From NCBI RefSeq assembly GCF_000621705.1, contig NZ_JHXO01000001.1:1-64000 (forward strand): a stretch of 64,000 bases of DNA, written 5' to 3'. Below are positions 17,352-26,329 of the stretch, piece by piece. Under the pieces are notes generated by a model. The model saw only the letters and a program-made list of their open reading frames with translations, searched no databases and was not told where the DNA came from. Source of the stretch: Prolixibacter bellariivorans ATCC BAA-1284. GTDB lineage: Bacteria; Bacteroidota; Bacteroidia; Bacteroidales; Prolixibacteraceae. The translations under genes were made by a program, and so were the position numbers. Within the stretch, counting starts at the first letter, position 1; each line of letters opens with the position of its first letter.

Positions 17352-17786
17352 TTAATCTTCCTTTTTAATCAGTAACCAGACATCACTATACTGCTTATAC
17401 TTGTTCCGTATATCCGAAACCTTACTCCGTGCCGTATTTTCGTCATCGTAACTATCTACACAAACCCGGTACAAACCGTTTTCGTTGACCAGAATTCCGG
17501 GATAAAAACCTTCGTGCATCAACTCACTTTTAAACTTTTGTGCATTCTGATACACACCAAAACTTCCAAGGATCACATAAAAACGCTTGCTGTCCAGAGA
17601 TTTTTCTTCACCGGCAGGAACACTTACGCGTTCTTCTTTCACCACAATTTTCGGTGCATTGTCAATCTTAGCGGTTTCTGGTTCTTTTATTTGTTCGGGA
17701 GTTGTAGCTTCCGGCATCAAGTGTTGGGTTTGACAACCGAATACAAATGCCAGACTAAGTATGAAGAGGACTCTCAGAATTTTCAT
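17352..17786 (-). CDS. SPOR-domain lipoprotein
   Basis: 144 residues. A lipoprotein signal ends in the lipobox LAFVFGC (Cys18), so the protein should be lipid-anchored and periplasm-facing. A Pro/Glu/Lys linker (20-65) leads to a SPOR domain (about 68-140; KRFYVILGSFGVYQNAQKF...YDDENTARSKVSDIRNKY). SPOR domains bind denuded glycan strands of septal peptidoglycan, so a role in division or cell-wall remodelling is likely. Monocistronic, with its own terminator. Confidence 0.87.
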   Translation of the reverse strand: MKILRVLFILSLAFVFGCQTQHLMPEATTPEQIKEPETAKIDNAPKIVVKEERVSVPAGEEKSLDSKRFYVILGSFGVYQNAQKFKSELMHEGFYPGILVNENGLYRVCVDSYDDENTARSKVSDIRNKYKQYSDVWLLIKKED

Positions 17787-17937
17787 AAGTACAAAATTAA
17801 GAATAGGAATATGTAAAACGAATATAAGAATATTTTACCAGTTGCTTATCATTTCATTACACAGCTGTTGAAAAATATACCTCCCTGATGTCATACATCC
17901 GTTTCCCGAAAACAGGAAAAAGAAATTTCCGCAAAAA

Positions 17938-17961
17938 GAAAGTGGCACTTTCGTGCCACCA
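17938..17961 (-). terminator. Terminator of aldo/keto reductase gene
   Basis: GTGGCAC (17942-17948) / GTGCCAC (17953-17959) hairpin with a TTTC loop; on the minus strand it is followed by TTTCTTTTT. Confidence 0.75.
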
Positions 17962-17964
17962 TAA

Positions 17965-18930
17965 TTATGCCATTGGATACTGGAAAATGGGAGTTCCGGC
18001 TTTTCCTTTTTCTTTCATCATCTTTATCTCTTCATCGGATAAGGGCTTGATGCGGGACGAAAGCTCCAGCGCCATTTTGAACAGTTTCTCGTTGCCCGGA
18101 GGAAGCGCAGCTGTAACCGGATGCGAAAGTGTGAACCGCAATCCCATCAAGGCTTCTTCCGGGTCGGTTAATGGTTGATACCAGCATTTGGGCACTTTGC
18201 TCGTTGTTCCTTCCGGATAGGGGCTTTTGGCCATCGCTTTTAATGCGAGAATTCCCATTTGTTTATCATGCGCCCTTTCCAGCACCTGCGGACCGAAGTT
18301 CCCGCCGTACCATGTCGTATAATTCACGGGAAACAGAACTGTATCGAAGTTGTGCTGATCCATCAGGGCATTGGCGGCCTCCACTGAATGAGCGGAAAAA
18401 CCAAGGAAACGAACCTTGCCCTCATTACGAGCGGCCAGAAAAGTTTCCATAGCGCCACCCGGAGCGAAAATCTGTTTCACGTCATCGGGGGTCGTCACTG
18501 CATGCAACTGGTACAGATCAAAATGGTCGGTCTTCAGCCTTTTCAATGACTGCTCCAATTCTTTGCGTGCTCCGTCCCTGGAACGCTCCGTTGTTTTACA
18601 CGCCAGAAAAACGTCCTTACGGTAAGGTTCAAGTGCAGGTCCCAGTTTGATTTCCGCATCGCCGTAACTGGGTGCCACATCAAAATAATTGATACCATGG
18701 TCGATGGCTTCGCTCACTCTGGAAGAAGCTTCCTTCGGTGTAGCATCCATTACGACAATTCCACCGAATCCTAACATCGACAATTTTTCTCCTGTTTTTC
18801 CGAGCGAACGTTTTTCAATCTGCCCGGGAGGAGTTTCCCTAATCATGCCAGCCAGATCAGCCGGGAAAAGACTGAGGAGAGGAACAGCTTCCGCCGTTGT
18901 TTTAATGAAATTTCGTCTTTTCATCATCAT
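17965..18930 (-). CDS. Exported-type aldo/keto reductase
   Basis: 321 residues. The N-terminus MKRRNFIKTTAEAVPLLSLF resembles a twin-arginine-like signal (RRNFIK), so the enzyme may be exported folded. An NAD(P)H-dependent aldo/keto reductase TIM barrel follows, with the catalytic tetrad Asp84, Tyr89 (FDVAPSYG), Lys112 (FLACKT) and His143 (LYQLHAV). A FGFSAHS-like strand and ILALKAM follow, as in the AKR family. The substrate is unknown. Up to three methionines compete as the start (18930, 18927, 18924). No operon partner; a hairpin terminator follows. Confidence 0.88.
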   Translation of the reverse strand: MMMKRRNFIKTTAEAVPLLSLFPADLAGMIRETPPGQIEKRSLGKTGEKLSMLGFGGIVVMDATPKEASSRVSEAIDHGINYFDVAPSYGDAEIKLGPALEPYRKDVFLACKTTERSRDGARKELEQSLKRLKTDHFDLYQLHAVTTPDDVKQIFAPGGAMETFLAARNEGKVRFLGFSAHSVEAANALMDQHNFDTVLFPVNYTTWYGGNFGPQVLERAHDKQMGILALKAMAKSPYPEGTTSKVPKCWYQPLTDPEEALMGLRFTLSHPVTAALPPGNEKLFKMALELSSRIKPLSDEEIKMMKEKGKAGTPIFQYPMA

Positions 18931-19165
18931 TGCATTTTTTTATTGGATTGTTCTACTTGCGACCGGTCTCGGCCGGAATACGTGTACATCAACATTGTGA
19001 TTACACACAAAAACGTTTTTTGTTGATAGAACATTCGAGTGGAAATAAATCGTTTGAAACAGCATAGTCTAATGCTGACTTCAAATGGCACAAATAAAGT
19101 TATGATTTTTTAAGAAGGAATGGAATCAAACAACGGTTGATGTTTTAATGCCATCAGTATATTAC

Positions 19166-21241
19166 TTAAAGAGAATACTTAACATACTTATGTACCAACA
19201 TGACAAAATCACTTCCTTCGCCGGGGTGACTCCAGATTTCCAAACTGCCTTTGTTTTGAAGTGCAAGCTCCCGACACAGCTGCAAGCCTAAGCCGGTTCC
19301 CTTTTCGTTATTGGTTCCGGCTGATGTGAATTCAATTCCTTCCCGCAATTTTTTCAACGTCTCTTCATCAATCCCAATACCGTTATCCTTTACATGAATT
19401 TCGAGCATATTATCAGCTACAGATCGAACAAATACGTCTACCGCCCCGCCTTCGGGTGTAAATTTTATGGCATTGGAAATGAGGTTTCGGACAGCCAACT
19501 GAATGGAATTCGAATCAATAACGGCTTCGTAATCTTCCTTCAACTCAAGACTGAGTTCGATTGATTTTGCCTGTGCTGTCTGTTCCAACTGCTCCACGCT
19601 GTCCTTCAATATTTTTGTCAAACTATGCCTTTTCAACTCATACTTTACCTGGTTATTCCGGCTACGTCCCCAAACCAACAGATTATCGACCAGCCCCACG
19701 AGCGAACGGGCCGAGACCTTCAGCTCTTTTCTTAATTCCCGGCGGCTATCTTCGTCCAGTTCGTCGCTGTCCATCATATCCATTGCCTGTACAAACACGG
19801 CCAACGGTGAACGCAAGTCGTGTGCAATAATCGAAAACAGACGATTCCGGCTAACCACATCCTCTTTCAACTGCTCGTTTTGTTTCGAAATCGACCGATT
19901 TTTATGCTCAATCTCCTCTTTCTTCTGATTAATCTCTTCCGTTCGTTCTTCTACCAGCGACTCAAGGTTGGCATTGACAACTTCCAACTCACCCGTCAAT
20001 TTCTTCTCGCTACGGATGGTCAGCACAAAACGCTTTAACAAGATGGCGGTTTCAATGTAAATGAATACTACAAAGCCATACTTCATCAGGTATCCACCGT
20101 AATGCACTTCAATGGCATTTGCGACCAATATATCATGTAAAATGATGACGAGAATTAAACTAATTCCGATTAAGTGATATCGGGCAAACAATACCTTTTC
20201 TTCTGCCAATTTCAGCGAGAAATAGAAAATCAGTAATCCTGAAAAGAAAACGAGTCCGTAGAAAATGAATAACGAATAGGCAAATATTCTTACCGGGAGA
20301 AAAAGGATCACCAGCCCACAAAATAAAGTTATATAGGTGAGTAGCCTGTTCCACGCATAAAAAGCCTGATTCCGGTAGAAGTAGTAGTAATACCAGTTGA
20401 AGAACATCAGGGCCAGGAAAGTCGACAAATATTCAATTCGGATAAGCCAGTCCCACGACAAAGTGAATATATCATTGACCAGAAAATTATCGTTCGCCAG
20501 ACTGCGCAATACGACAAACCAAAGTGACAGGCTAAAATACAACAGCGATTTCTCTTCGCGATAGTAGAAAGCAAAAATGGAGTAGAAAATGCCAAAGGTT
20601 ATCAGGAAAATCAACGCCGCGAAGACCAAATGCCCATGGCTATGAGCTTGCCGGGCAATGGAATGTGGTGTTCCCAAATAGATTGACTTCCAAAAGCCGC
20701 CCCGACGATGATGAAAATTCGAAACCTGTATGACTATATCAACAGGATTTTTGCCGACAACGAAGTTGACACGTCCCGGACGATAATGCGGAACGGATGA
20801 ACCAATAGAAGTACCTACTTTACCGCTCGTGTAACTCAGGTGCCCGTCAATATAGAGTTTGAAAGCTGAATCGAAAATGGGAATCAGCAAGCTCAATGTA
20901 TCATTTTCACCTCCTTCGATGTTCAGTCGGGCATAGTAAGTGGCATACCCCCTTCCGGGCAGAGATTCCCCATTCAGTGTATATTTGGTCCAATAAGCCG
21001 GGACATGGACCAATTCCGAAATTTCAGAAAAGGAGGACGCTGAGCCAAGACTGTCAGGAGAAACCAATTTGTGCCAAAAAAAATGCCAGGTGCCATCCAG
21101 TTTAACCGGCTCACCTTGCTTTATCTGAGTAATTGGAATATTTGCTTTACCATTTGAAACCAATTCAGCTCGCAAATGGCCCGGCAGACTACTCCAAATA
21201 ATCAGTAAAAAAAGTATATACAGAGCACCTTTCTGTCTCAT
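19166..21241 (-). CDS. 7TMR-DISM sensor histidine kinase
   Basis: 691 residues from ATG at 21241, preceded by AGGAAAAA; an upstream in-frame ATG at 21262 is less likely. Order: signal peptide (1-25); extracytoplasmic galactose-binding-like domain (about 40-195, GTWHFFWHKL...PAYWTKY); seven membrane helices (about 203-405, 7TMR-DISM type); coiled coil (410-465); HisKA with the phosphorylated His474 in IIAHDLRSPL; HATPase with DNGIGID and GTGLGLQLC. No receiver domain and no response regulator next door. The ligand is probably a carbohydrate or other small molecule bound outside, which is an inference from the domain family. Confidence 0.9.
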   Translation of the reverse strand: MRQKGALYILFLLIIWSSLPGHLRAELVSNGKANIPITQIKQGEPVKLDGTWHFFWHKLVSPDSLGSASSFSEISELVHVPAYWTKYTLNGESLPGRGYATYYARLNIEGGENDTLSLLIPIFDSAFKLYIDGHLSYTSGKVGTSIGSSVPHYRPGRVNFVVGKNPVDIVIQVSNFHHRRGGFWKSIYLGTPHSIARQAHSHGHLVFAALIFLITFGIFYSIFAFYYREEKSLLYFSLSLWFVVLRSLANDNFLVNDIFTLSWDWLIRIEYLSTFLALMFFNWYYYYFYRNQAFYAWNRLLTYITLFCGLVILFLPVRIFAYSLFIFYGLVFFSGLLIFYFSLKLAEEKVLFARYHLIGISLILVIILHDILVANAIEVHYGGYLMKYGFVVFIYIETAILLKRFVLTIRSEKKLTGELEVVNANLESLVEERTEEINQKKEEIEHKNRSISKQNEQLKEDVVSRNRLFSIIAHDLRSPLAVFVQAMDMMDSDELDEDSRRELRKELKVSARSLVGLVDNLLVWGRSRNNQVKYELKRHSLTKILKDSVEQLEQTAQAKSIELSLELKEDYEAVIDSNSIQLAVRNLISNAIKFTPEGGAVDVFVRSVADNMLEIHVKDNGIGIDEETLKKLREGIEFTSAGTNNEKGTGLGLQLCRELALQNKGSLEIWSHPGEGSDFVMLVHKYVKYSL

Positions 21242-21439
21242 TTTTTCCTGGTAAAAAAACATACTAATGAATCACCCCAGCACATCAGAACAACCACCTG
21301 AAAACAAACCCGTAAAGCTAAAAATACTCGTCTGGCACCGGTCTCTCACTATGATGGTCATATTCCGTTTCAAAATACTAAAACGTACCAGCTGCACAAA
21401 TATTCTTACAGGCTAATAATTTTCTCAGAAAAAAGTATG

Positions 21440-22666
21440 TCAGTGTGATTCGTTGGTAAGGTATTTACCTGAAATAAAGCGAACCGGGAACCAGGCTGCA
21501 AAGAAGCCGATGACCAGTACAGAGATGAAAATAGCGGTTACATCCATGGGGATGATTTTTACAGGATACGCGTCGATAATGAAGGAACTTCCGCCGGTAA
21601 GTTTCAGCAAACCGTATTGCTGCTGAATCCAGCTGACAGCCAGCCCGAGGAAAGTTCCGACGACAGCACCAATGATGGAAATGGACCAGCCTTCGAAGAG
21701 GAAGATTTTACGAATGAGACTGTGATTGGCGCCCATACTTTTCAGGATGTTGATGTCTTCCTTCTTATCGAGGATAAGCATGGTCAGCGAGCCAACAATA
21801 TTGAACGATGCAATGAGTAAGATAAAGACCAGAATGAGATAAACAGCCCATTTCTCGCTTTGCATAATTTTGTATAGGTAGTCGTGTTGCTGGTACCGGT
21901 TTTTCACCACAAACTTATCGCCCAGCATCGCCTGGATTTTCTGCTGTACTTCCTTAACCGGAGCATCTTTCTTTAGCTTCAATTCGATGGCACTCACACC
22001 GGTAGGCATCTCGAACAAACGACGGGCAAATGCCATGGGAACGATTACATATTTTGAATCGATTTCCTGCTGAATACTGAATATTCCGGTAGGAAAAATA
22101 ATATCATGATTGAAATTCCCTACCAGGCCCAACCCAGAGGTTCGCCCCCGTTGCGGAACATACACCTGAATGGGATTGATGAAGTTAAGCCCGACAGACA
22201 GGTAATAAGCTACTCCCTGACCTATCACGGCGTAATAGTTATTGGCGTCCTCCAGTTTAAACTTGCCGTCCACCAACATGGTATCGATGCCGGTCATTTG
22301 CTGGAACGACGGACTGACACCCATAACGGTGGCGATGTATTGCTGATTGCTGTATCGAAGCAGCGCGTTCTCCTCAATAATTTGAGCATAATCGGCCACC
22401 TCGGGAAGGTGACGCAATTGCTGAAAGACCGTGGTACTGTCCTGGAAACTCTTCCCTTCAGCAACCGTAATTTTCAGATCGGGATCGAACGATGAAAAAA
22501 GCGATTTGATCAAGCCGTCGAAGCCATTGAACACCGACAATACCACCACCAGCGCCATGGTTCCCACCGACATTCCCACGATGGAAATTCCGGAGATGAT
22601 ATTGATGATGTTGGTCTTCTTCCGCGAAAGCAGATAACGTTTGGCTATGTATAACGGCAGATTCAT
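21440..22666 (-). CDS. LolC/LolE-type ABC transporter permease
   Basis: 408 residues. It has an N-terminal membrane helix (about 20-50), a large periplasmic MacB/LolE-like domain and three C-terminal helices forming an FtsX domain (about 280-395), with the typical KKEDINILKSMGANHSLIRKIF coupling region (split here between TM helices). It is probably part of the inner-membrane complex that releases lipoproteins for transport to the outer membrane. Its ATPase is not adjacent. Last gene of rbfA-methyltransferase-permease (gap 12 bp), a neighbourhood I believe is common in Bacteroidota. Confidence 0.88.
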   Translation of the reverse strand: MNLPLYIAKRYLLSRKKTNIINIISGISIVGMSVGTMALVVVLSVFNGFDGLIKSLFSSFDPDLKITVAEGKSFQDSTTVFQQLRHLPEVADYAQIIEENALLRYSNQQYIATVMGVSPSFQQMTGIDTMLVDGKFKLEDANNYYAVIGQGVAYYLSVGLNFINPIQVYVPQRGRTSGLGLVGNFNHDIIFPTGIFSIQQEIDSKYVIVPMAFARRLFEMPTGVSAIELKLKKDAPVKEVQQKIQAMLGDKFVVKNRYQQHDYLYKIMQSEKWAVYLILVFILLIASFNIVGSLTMLILDKKEDINILKSMGANHSLIRKIFLFEGWSISIIGAVVGTFLGLAVSWIQQQYGLLKLTGGSSFIIDAYPVKIIPMDVTAIFISVLVIGFFAAWFPVRFISGKYLTNESH

Positions 22667-22678
22667 CGCTTTCCCTTT

Positions 22679-23512
22679 TTATTTCGATGGCTTTTCAGCT
22701 TTCACCATCAATCCGGTTCCGGTTTCATGCTTTCCGTGTACATCGAAGTAATTCAGCAAAGCTGAAACTGGGTAGGCAATCAGGTAATAAAAAGGTAGCA
22801 ACACAAAGAAAATTTTTGAAACACCCAGCATCTGAATCGGATACTTCATGGAAAGACGCCAAGAGATTTTTCCCGGTTTCCCGTATGTGTAGCGAACATC
22901 AATGTCCGAAAAACCGGCTCTTTCCAGCTTTTCGCGAATATCTGTCACACCGTAGCCATCGCGCACGTGCTCGTCGATAAAACCATGGACATCTTCTTCA
23001 TGGTCGTGATCGTGACTGTCGGACCCCCCTTGATCAGAAGGAGTGGAAATGAACAGCACGCCACCCGGCTTCAATGAAGCGTTAAAATTGCGGAACACCT
23101 GTTCGTCTTCCAGGATGTGCTCCATCACGTCCACCGACAGAACTAAATCGTAAACCTCCGATTCGTTGAATTTCGTCAGGTCGGCTTCCTCAAAATGCAC
23201 CTGTTCTCCCTTACCAATACGGGTGAAAAACTGGTTGCAATCGGCAATCTGCTCCTCTTTAACATCCACTCCTTTTATCTGCGAAAGCGGAAAAAGACGG
23301 CTCATGCGATAAGTGTACTGCCCGAAACCTGAACCGGCATCAAGGATTTTCAGTTCTTTACCGGAATGTGATTTGCCCCATTTTTTCAGCTCACGGCTCA
23401 CGTGCCAGGCACGCAGTAAAAGCATATCGAGCAGGGAATAGAAAACTTTGCGTAGAAAAGGCGTCCGGTTGAAAGCTTTTCCCAGAACGCGTTTGATCGG
23501 ATCGTATTGCAT
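22679..23512 (-). CDS. Class I SAM-dependent methyltransferase
   Basis: 277 residues. Motif I ILDAGSGFGQ (about 56-65) binds S-adenosylmethionine; GVDVKEEQI is the acidic motif II; DLVLSVDVMEHILEDE is the motif typical of Methyltransf_11/UbiE-like enzymes. A hydrophobic C-terminal stretch (FFVLLPFYYLIAYPVSALL) suggests membrane association. Substrate unknown, possibly a lipid or quinone-type compound. It lies 35 bp after rbfA and 12 bp before the LolC/E permease gene on the same strand. Confidence 0.85.
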   Translation of the reverse strand: MQYDPIKRVLGKAFNRTPFLRKVFYSLLDMLLLRAWHVSRELKKWGKSHSGKELKILDAGSGFGQYTYRMSRLFPLSQIKGVDVKEEQIADCNQFFTRIGKGEQVHFEEADLTKFNESEVYDLVLSVDVMEHILEDEQVFRNFNASLKPGGVLFISTPSDQGGSDSHDHDHEEDVHGFIDEHVRDGYGVTDIREKLERAGFSDIDVRYTYGKPGKISWRLSMKYPIQMLGVSKIFFVLLPFYYLIAYPVSALLNYFDVHGKHETGTGLMVKAEKPSK

Positions 23513-23547
23513 GTGCCTGATATCGTTTTAAAATGGAGAAATCGTAT

Positions 23548-23889
23548 TTATTTCAGCAGGTTGTCGAGATTTTCGATGTAATCGAGACTGTCGTCAAGAA
23601 AGAACTCCAGATCGGGGATAACCCGTAACTGGTGACGCACAATCCGTCCCAGTTCGCCACGCAGGTGGCCTTTCCGGTCATTGATGTTATCCAGAATCTC
23701 CTGTGCATTTTCGGACGGGAATATACTGAGGTAGCAACGGGCTAGCGACATATCGCGGGTCACCCTTACAACCGTTACGGTAATCAATTTTCCCCGAAAA
23801 AGCATCTGGCTTTCACGACGAAACAACTCGCTCATCTCCTTCTGAATCAACCGGCCAATCTTATTTTGACGGGTACTGTATTCTTTCAT
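23548..23889 (-). CDS. rbfA: Ribosome-binding factor A
   Basis: 113 residues from ATG at 23889 (MKEYSTRQNKIG). RbfA is a KH-like protein that binds immature 30S subunits and is needed for 16S rRNA 5'-end maturation and cold adaptation. Seen: RQNKIGRLIQKEMSELF, ITVTVVRVTRDMSLARCYLSIF and LRGELGRIVRHQLRVIPDLEFFLDDSLDY, all in the family order. The frame is open 18 codons upstream, but that extension is unlike the family. First gene of a three-gene operon and divergent from the GntR gene. Confidence 0.95.
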   Translation of the reverse strand: MKEYSTRQNKIGRLIQKEMSELFRRESQMLFRGKLITVTVVRVTRDMSLARCYLSIFPSENAQEILDNINDRKGHLRGELGRIVRHQLRVIPDLEFFLDDSLDYIENLDNLLK

Positions 23890-24215
23890 TTCTGTCTTCT
23901 TTCTTTTAGCTAACAAACATATGCCCGCAAATGACGGGAGCATTTCAATAACCTAAACAGGCTTCACTTGATTCATATGTCAGATTTTAAGCGCAAAGGT
24001 AAATAATTATGGCGGAAGATAATCTATCGCCAAAACACACCACTTCATTTATGAAAAGTTTTCGTTGCGTTTTTCACTTAACCATTGACTTTTCGCCGAA
24101 TCACCGTATATTTATATGTGCAGACATACTGTCTGAATCATTTATTAATCGTGAGTAACATCAAATTCGTTTGTCAGAATTACGAATATGACCATCCAAT
24201 TCATTTAAGTACTTT
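23890..24215. promoter_or_regulatory. Divergent promoter region rbfA / GntR gene
   Basis: 326 bp without a gene. On the + strand, TTG at 24085-24087 and TATATTTA at 24107-24114 (spacer 19 nt) form a near-consensus promoter for the GntR-family gene, leaving a leader of about 95 nt. No clear GntR operator palindrome was found. Confidence 0.55.
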
Positions 24216-24947
24216 ATGAAACTCAAAATCGACCACAACAGTTCAAAGCCCCTGCATGCCCAGGTTGAAATCATGTTGCGTAAACTGATGGAAAAACCCG
24301 AGTACCAGGAAGGCGCCTATCTGCCCAAAGAGGTTGATTTAGCTAAAAAATTGGGCATTTCGCGGAATACGGTCAGACAAGCTATCAATAAGCTGGTTTT
24401 CGAAGGGCTTCTCGTCCGGAAAAAAGGACAGGGAACCACCGTCGCCAAAAACGGAAATCATACACTGCAGGAAACCGGCAAGGCTGTGGCCCGTGAGGCG
24501 ATGATAGATGAAGAGCCACTTACCGATTTACAAACTCAAATAACCCGCGAGGATGCCAATGAAGCCTTAGCCAGTTTCATGCAAATACCGGAAGGAACGC
24601 CGGTTTTGAAAATCAGCAGACTGCAGGGAAAGGATGATGCCCCTATCGTCTTTCTCGAAAGTTATCTGCATCCAAGGCTGGAACTGACCGGTGAAGAGGA
24701 TTTCTCCAGGCCATTACACGAATTGCTAACGAAGGATTTATCGATAGTACCATCGCTTTCGCGGGAAAAAGTAGAGGCTAAGACCGCATCCACCATCACG
24801 GCCAAACGGCTGGGAATAACCACCATCGATCCCGTACTGGTTCGGGAACGCTATCTCTACGATACCGAAAACCTGCCTGTTGAATTCTCCATTAGTTTTT
24901 TCAACGCCTATAAATACGCGTATAATATTGAGATTCAACACGAATAG
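24216..24947 (+). CDS. GntR-family (HutC-type) transcriptional regulator
   Basis: 243 residues. N-terminal winged helix (about 10-80) with LPKEVDLAKKLGISRNTVRQAINKL split over the recognition helix and the wing VRKKGQGTTV. A UTRA ligand-binding domain follows (about 95-240), with VLKISRLQGKDDAPIVFLESYLHP and LVRERYLYDTENLPVEFS. HutC-type regulators respond to small metabolites such as sugars or amino acids. No catabolic operon is adjacent: the downstream genes are a membrane protein and a reductase-like gene, so the target is not evident. Confidence 0.9.
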   Translation: MKLKIDHNSSKPLHAQVEIMLRKLMEKPEYQEGAYLPKEVDLAKKLGISRNTVRQAINKLVFEGLLVRKKGQGTTVAKNGNHTLQETGKAVAREAMIDEEPLTDLQTQITREDANEALASFMQIPEGTPVLKISRLQGKDDAPIVFLESYLHPRLELTGEEDFSRPLHELLTKDLSIVPSLSREKVEAKTASTITAKRLGITTIDPVLVRERYLYDTENLPVEFSISFFNAYKYAYNIEIQHE

Positions 24948-25023
24948 ATCAGCTTGCCAATCAATAAGATTCTCTATTTAAAACGAAGACGGAATTTTCC
25001 GTTCTTTGTTGTTATATCTCTGG

Positions 25024-25052
25024 TTGACGACTTCACCAACCCTTTATGTTTA
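25024..25052 (+). promoter_or_regulatory. Promoter with embedded palindrome before yqaA-like gene
   Basis: TTG at 25024-25026, an 18-nt spacer and TATGTTTA at 25045-25052 fit the Bacteroidota promoter with one mismatch. The -7 box is the left part of the perfect palindrome TATGTTTAAACATA (25045-25058), which could also be a protein-binding site. The transcript would start only about 10 nt before the gene. Confidence 0.5.
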
Positions 25053-25068
25053 AACATAGAATTTTCGA

Positions 25069-25509
25069 ATGGAAGCACTGGCAACATACGGTTTAATTGG
25101 CTTATTTGTAGCAGCCTTTGTAGCGGGAACGCTCATTCCGTTTAATTCGGAAATCGTGCTGAGCGCTGTTTTGGTGGCCGGTGCCGATTTAACCACGGCG
25201 CTCATCGTCGCTACAGTTGGCAATACTCTGGGCGGACTGGTCACCTATTACATGGGGCACATCGGGAAACCGGAGTGGTTGGAAAAGTATGGTAAGGTAA
25301 AACACGAAAAACTGGTGGAGATAAAACCTCAGCTCAATCGCTACGGACCCGCTGCCGCTACGCTGTCGTTTGTTCCCGGACTTGGAAATGTTATTATTCT
25401 CGGACTCGGCTTTTTCCGCATTGCGCCGTTCTGGAGCTTCATTTTTATGACATTTGGTAAACTTGCCCGTTACGCTGTCTGGGGATATGCCACTGATTTA
25501 GTGATTTAA
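25069..25509 (+). CDS. YqaA/DedA-related membrane protein
   Basis: 146 residues with about four hydrophobic helices. It resembles YqaA, a short relative of the DedA/SNARE-associated (VTT) family of inner-membrane proteins linked to phospholipid scrambling and membrane homeostasis. Family-like segments: FVAGTLIPFNSEIVLSAVLVAG, GNTLGGLVTYYMGHIGKP and AATLSFVPGLGNVIILGLGFFRI. The length is that of YqaA. Its own promoter contains a palindrome, so it may be regulated, conceivably by the upstream GntR protein. Confidence 0.85.
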   Translation: MEALATYGLIGLFVAAFVAGTLIPFNSEIVLSAVLVAGADLTTALIVATVGNTLGGLVTYYMGHIGKPEWLEKYGKVKHEKLVEIKPQLNRYGPAAATLSFVPGLGNVIILGLGFFRIAPFWSFIFMTFGKLARYAVWGYATDLVI

Positions 25510-25621
25510 CACCCCAAAAAAAGATCGAGCGAACTGAACCAACTGTTGCCTAAATGGTTGTATCTTTTTACACGGGAATGAATTTGTTGCAACTTGAATA
25601 ATACCCCTATCCAATGAGTCC

Positions 25622-26134
25622 ATGCGAAAGCTCATTTTGAATATTGCCCTAAGCCTCGATGGTTGTATTGAAGGCCCGAACGGTGAATTCGACTGGTGTT
25701 TCACTGATCAGGACTACGGAATGACCGAATTCTTGAAGCAGATCGACACCTTGTTGATGGGAAGGAAGAGTTACGAAATCTTAACAACTACTTCCACGGA
25801 TCCTTTTCCCGGTAAAGAAATGATCGTTTTTTCGAGAAGACTAAGAAATCTCCAACCTCCGGCACGACTTCATCAGGGAAACCTGAAACATACAGTAACA
25901 CAATTAAAAATTCAAACTGGCAAAGATATCTGGTTATTCGGCGGTGCCGACATCGCCGGCCAGTGCCTCGATTTGGGGTTGGTAGACGAAATGCAACTGG
26001 CTGTTCATCCACTGTTCATCGGCAACGGGAAATCATTGTTCCAGTCGTTGCACAGGCACAGCCGTTGGAAACTAAGCGAAATAAAACGATTCGATACAGG
26101 CTTGATTCAACTCTTCTACAAGAAGGATCAGTAG
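25622..26134 (+). CDS. RibD-C/dihydrofolate-reductase-like protein
   Basis: 170 residues, the NADPH-dependent reductase fold shared by DHFR and the RibD C-terminal domain (YyaP/YwjB-like). Seen: LILNIALSLDGCIEGPNGEFDW at the N-terminus, TLLMGRKSYEIL (NADP-binding turn), GKEMIVFSRR, and IWLFGGADIAGQCLDLGLVDEMQL, where the GGxxL-like loop binds cofactor. The protein stands alone, so its substrate is unknown; the YyaP-like group is generally uncharacterised. ATG at 25622 fits the family start. Confidence 0.85.
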   Translation: MRKLILNIALSLDGCIEGPNGEFDWCFTDQDYGMTEFLKQIDTLLMGRKSYEILTTTSTDPFPGKEMIVFSRRLRNLQPPARLHQGNLKHTVTQLKIQTGKDIWLFGGADIAGQCLDLGLVDEMQLAVHPLFIGNGKSLFQSLHRHSRWKLSEIKRFDTGLIQLFYKKDQ

Positions 26135-26329
26135 TCAGAAACAGTTATTCAGGCTATTCATTTTAATGACATCAATAACCTCACGTTATTGATTATAATC
26201 GAATTGTATTTGTACATCCGACTGATTACCACTTATTTTGACACCATACATCAACTATTTCAATTATGTTGATAATTAAAGTCTTTCCTATCGGGAAAAA
26301 CATAACCGAAACGATAAAATAAGACAACT

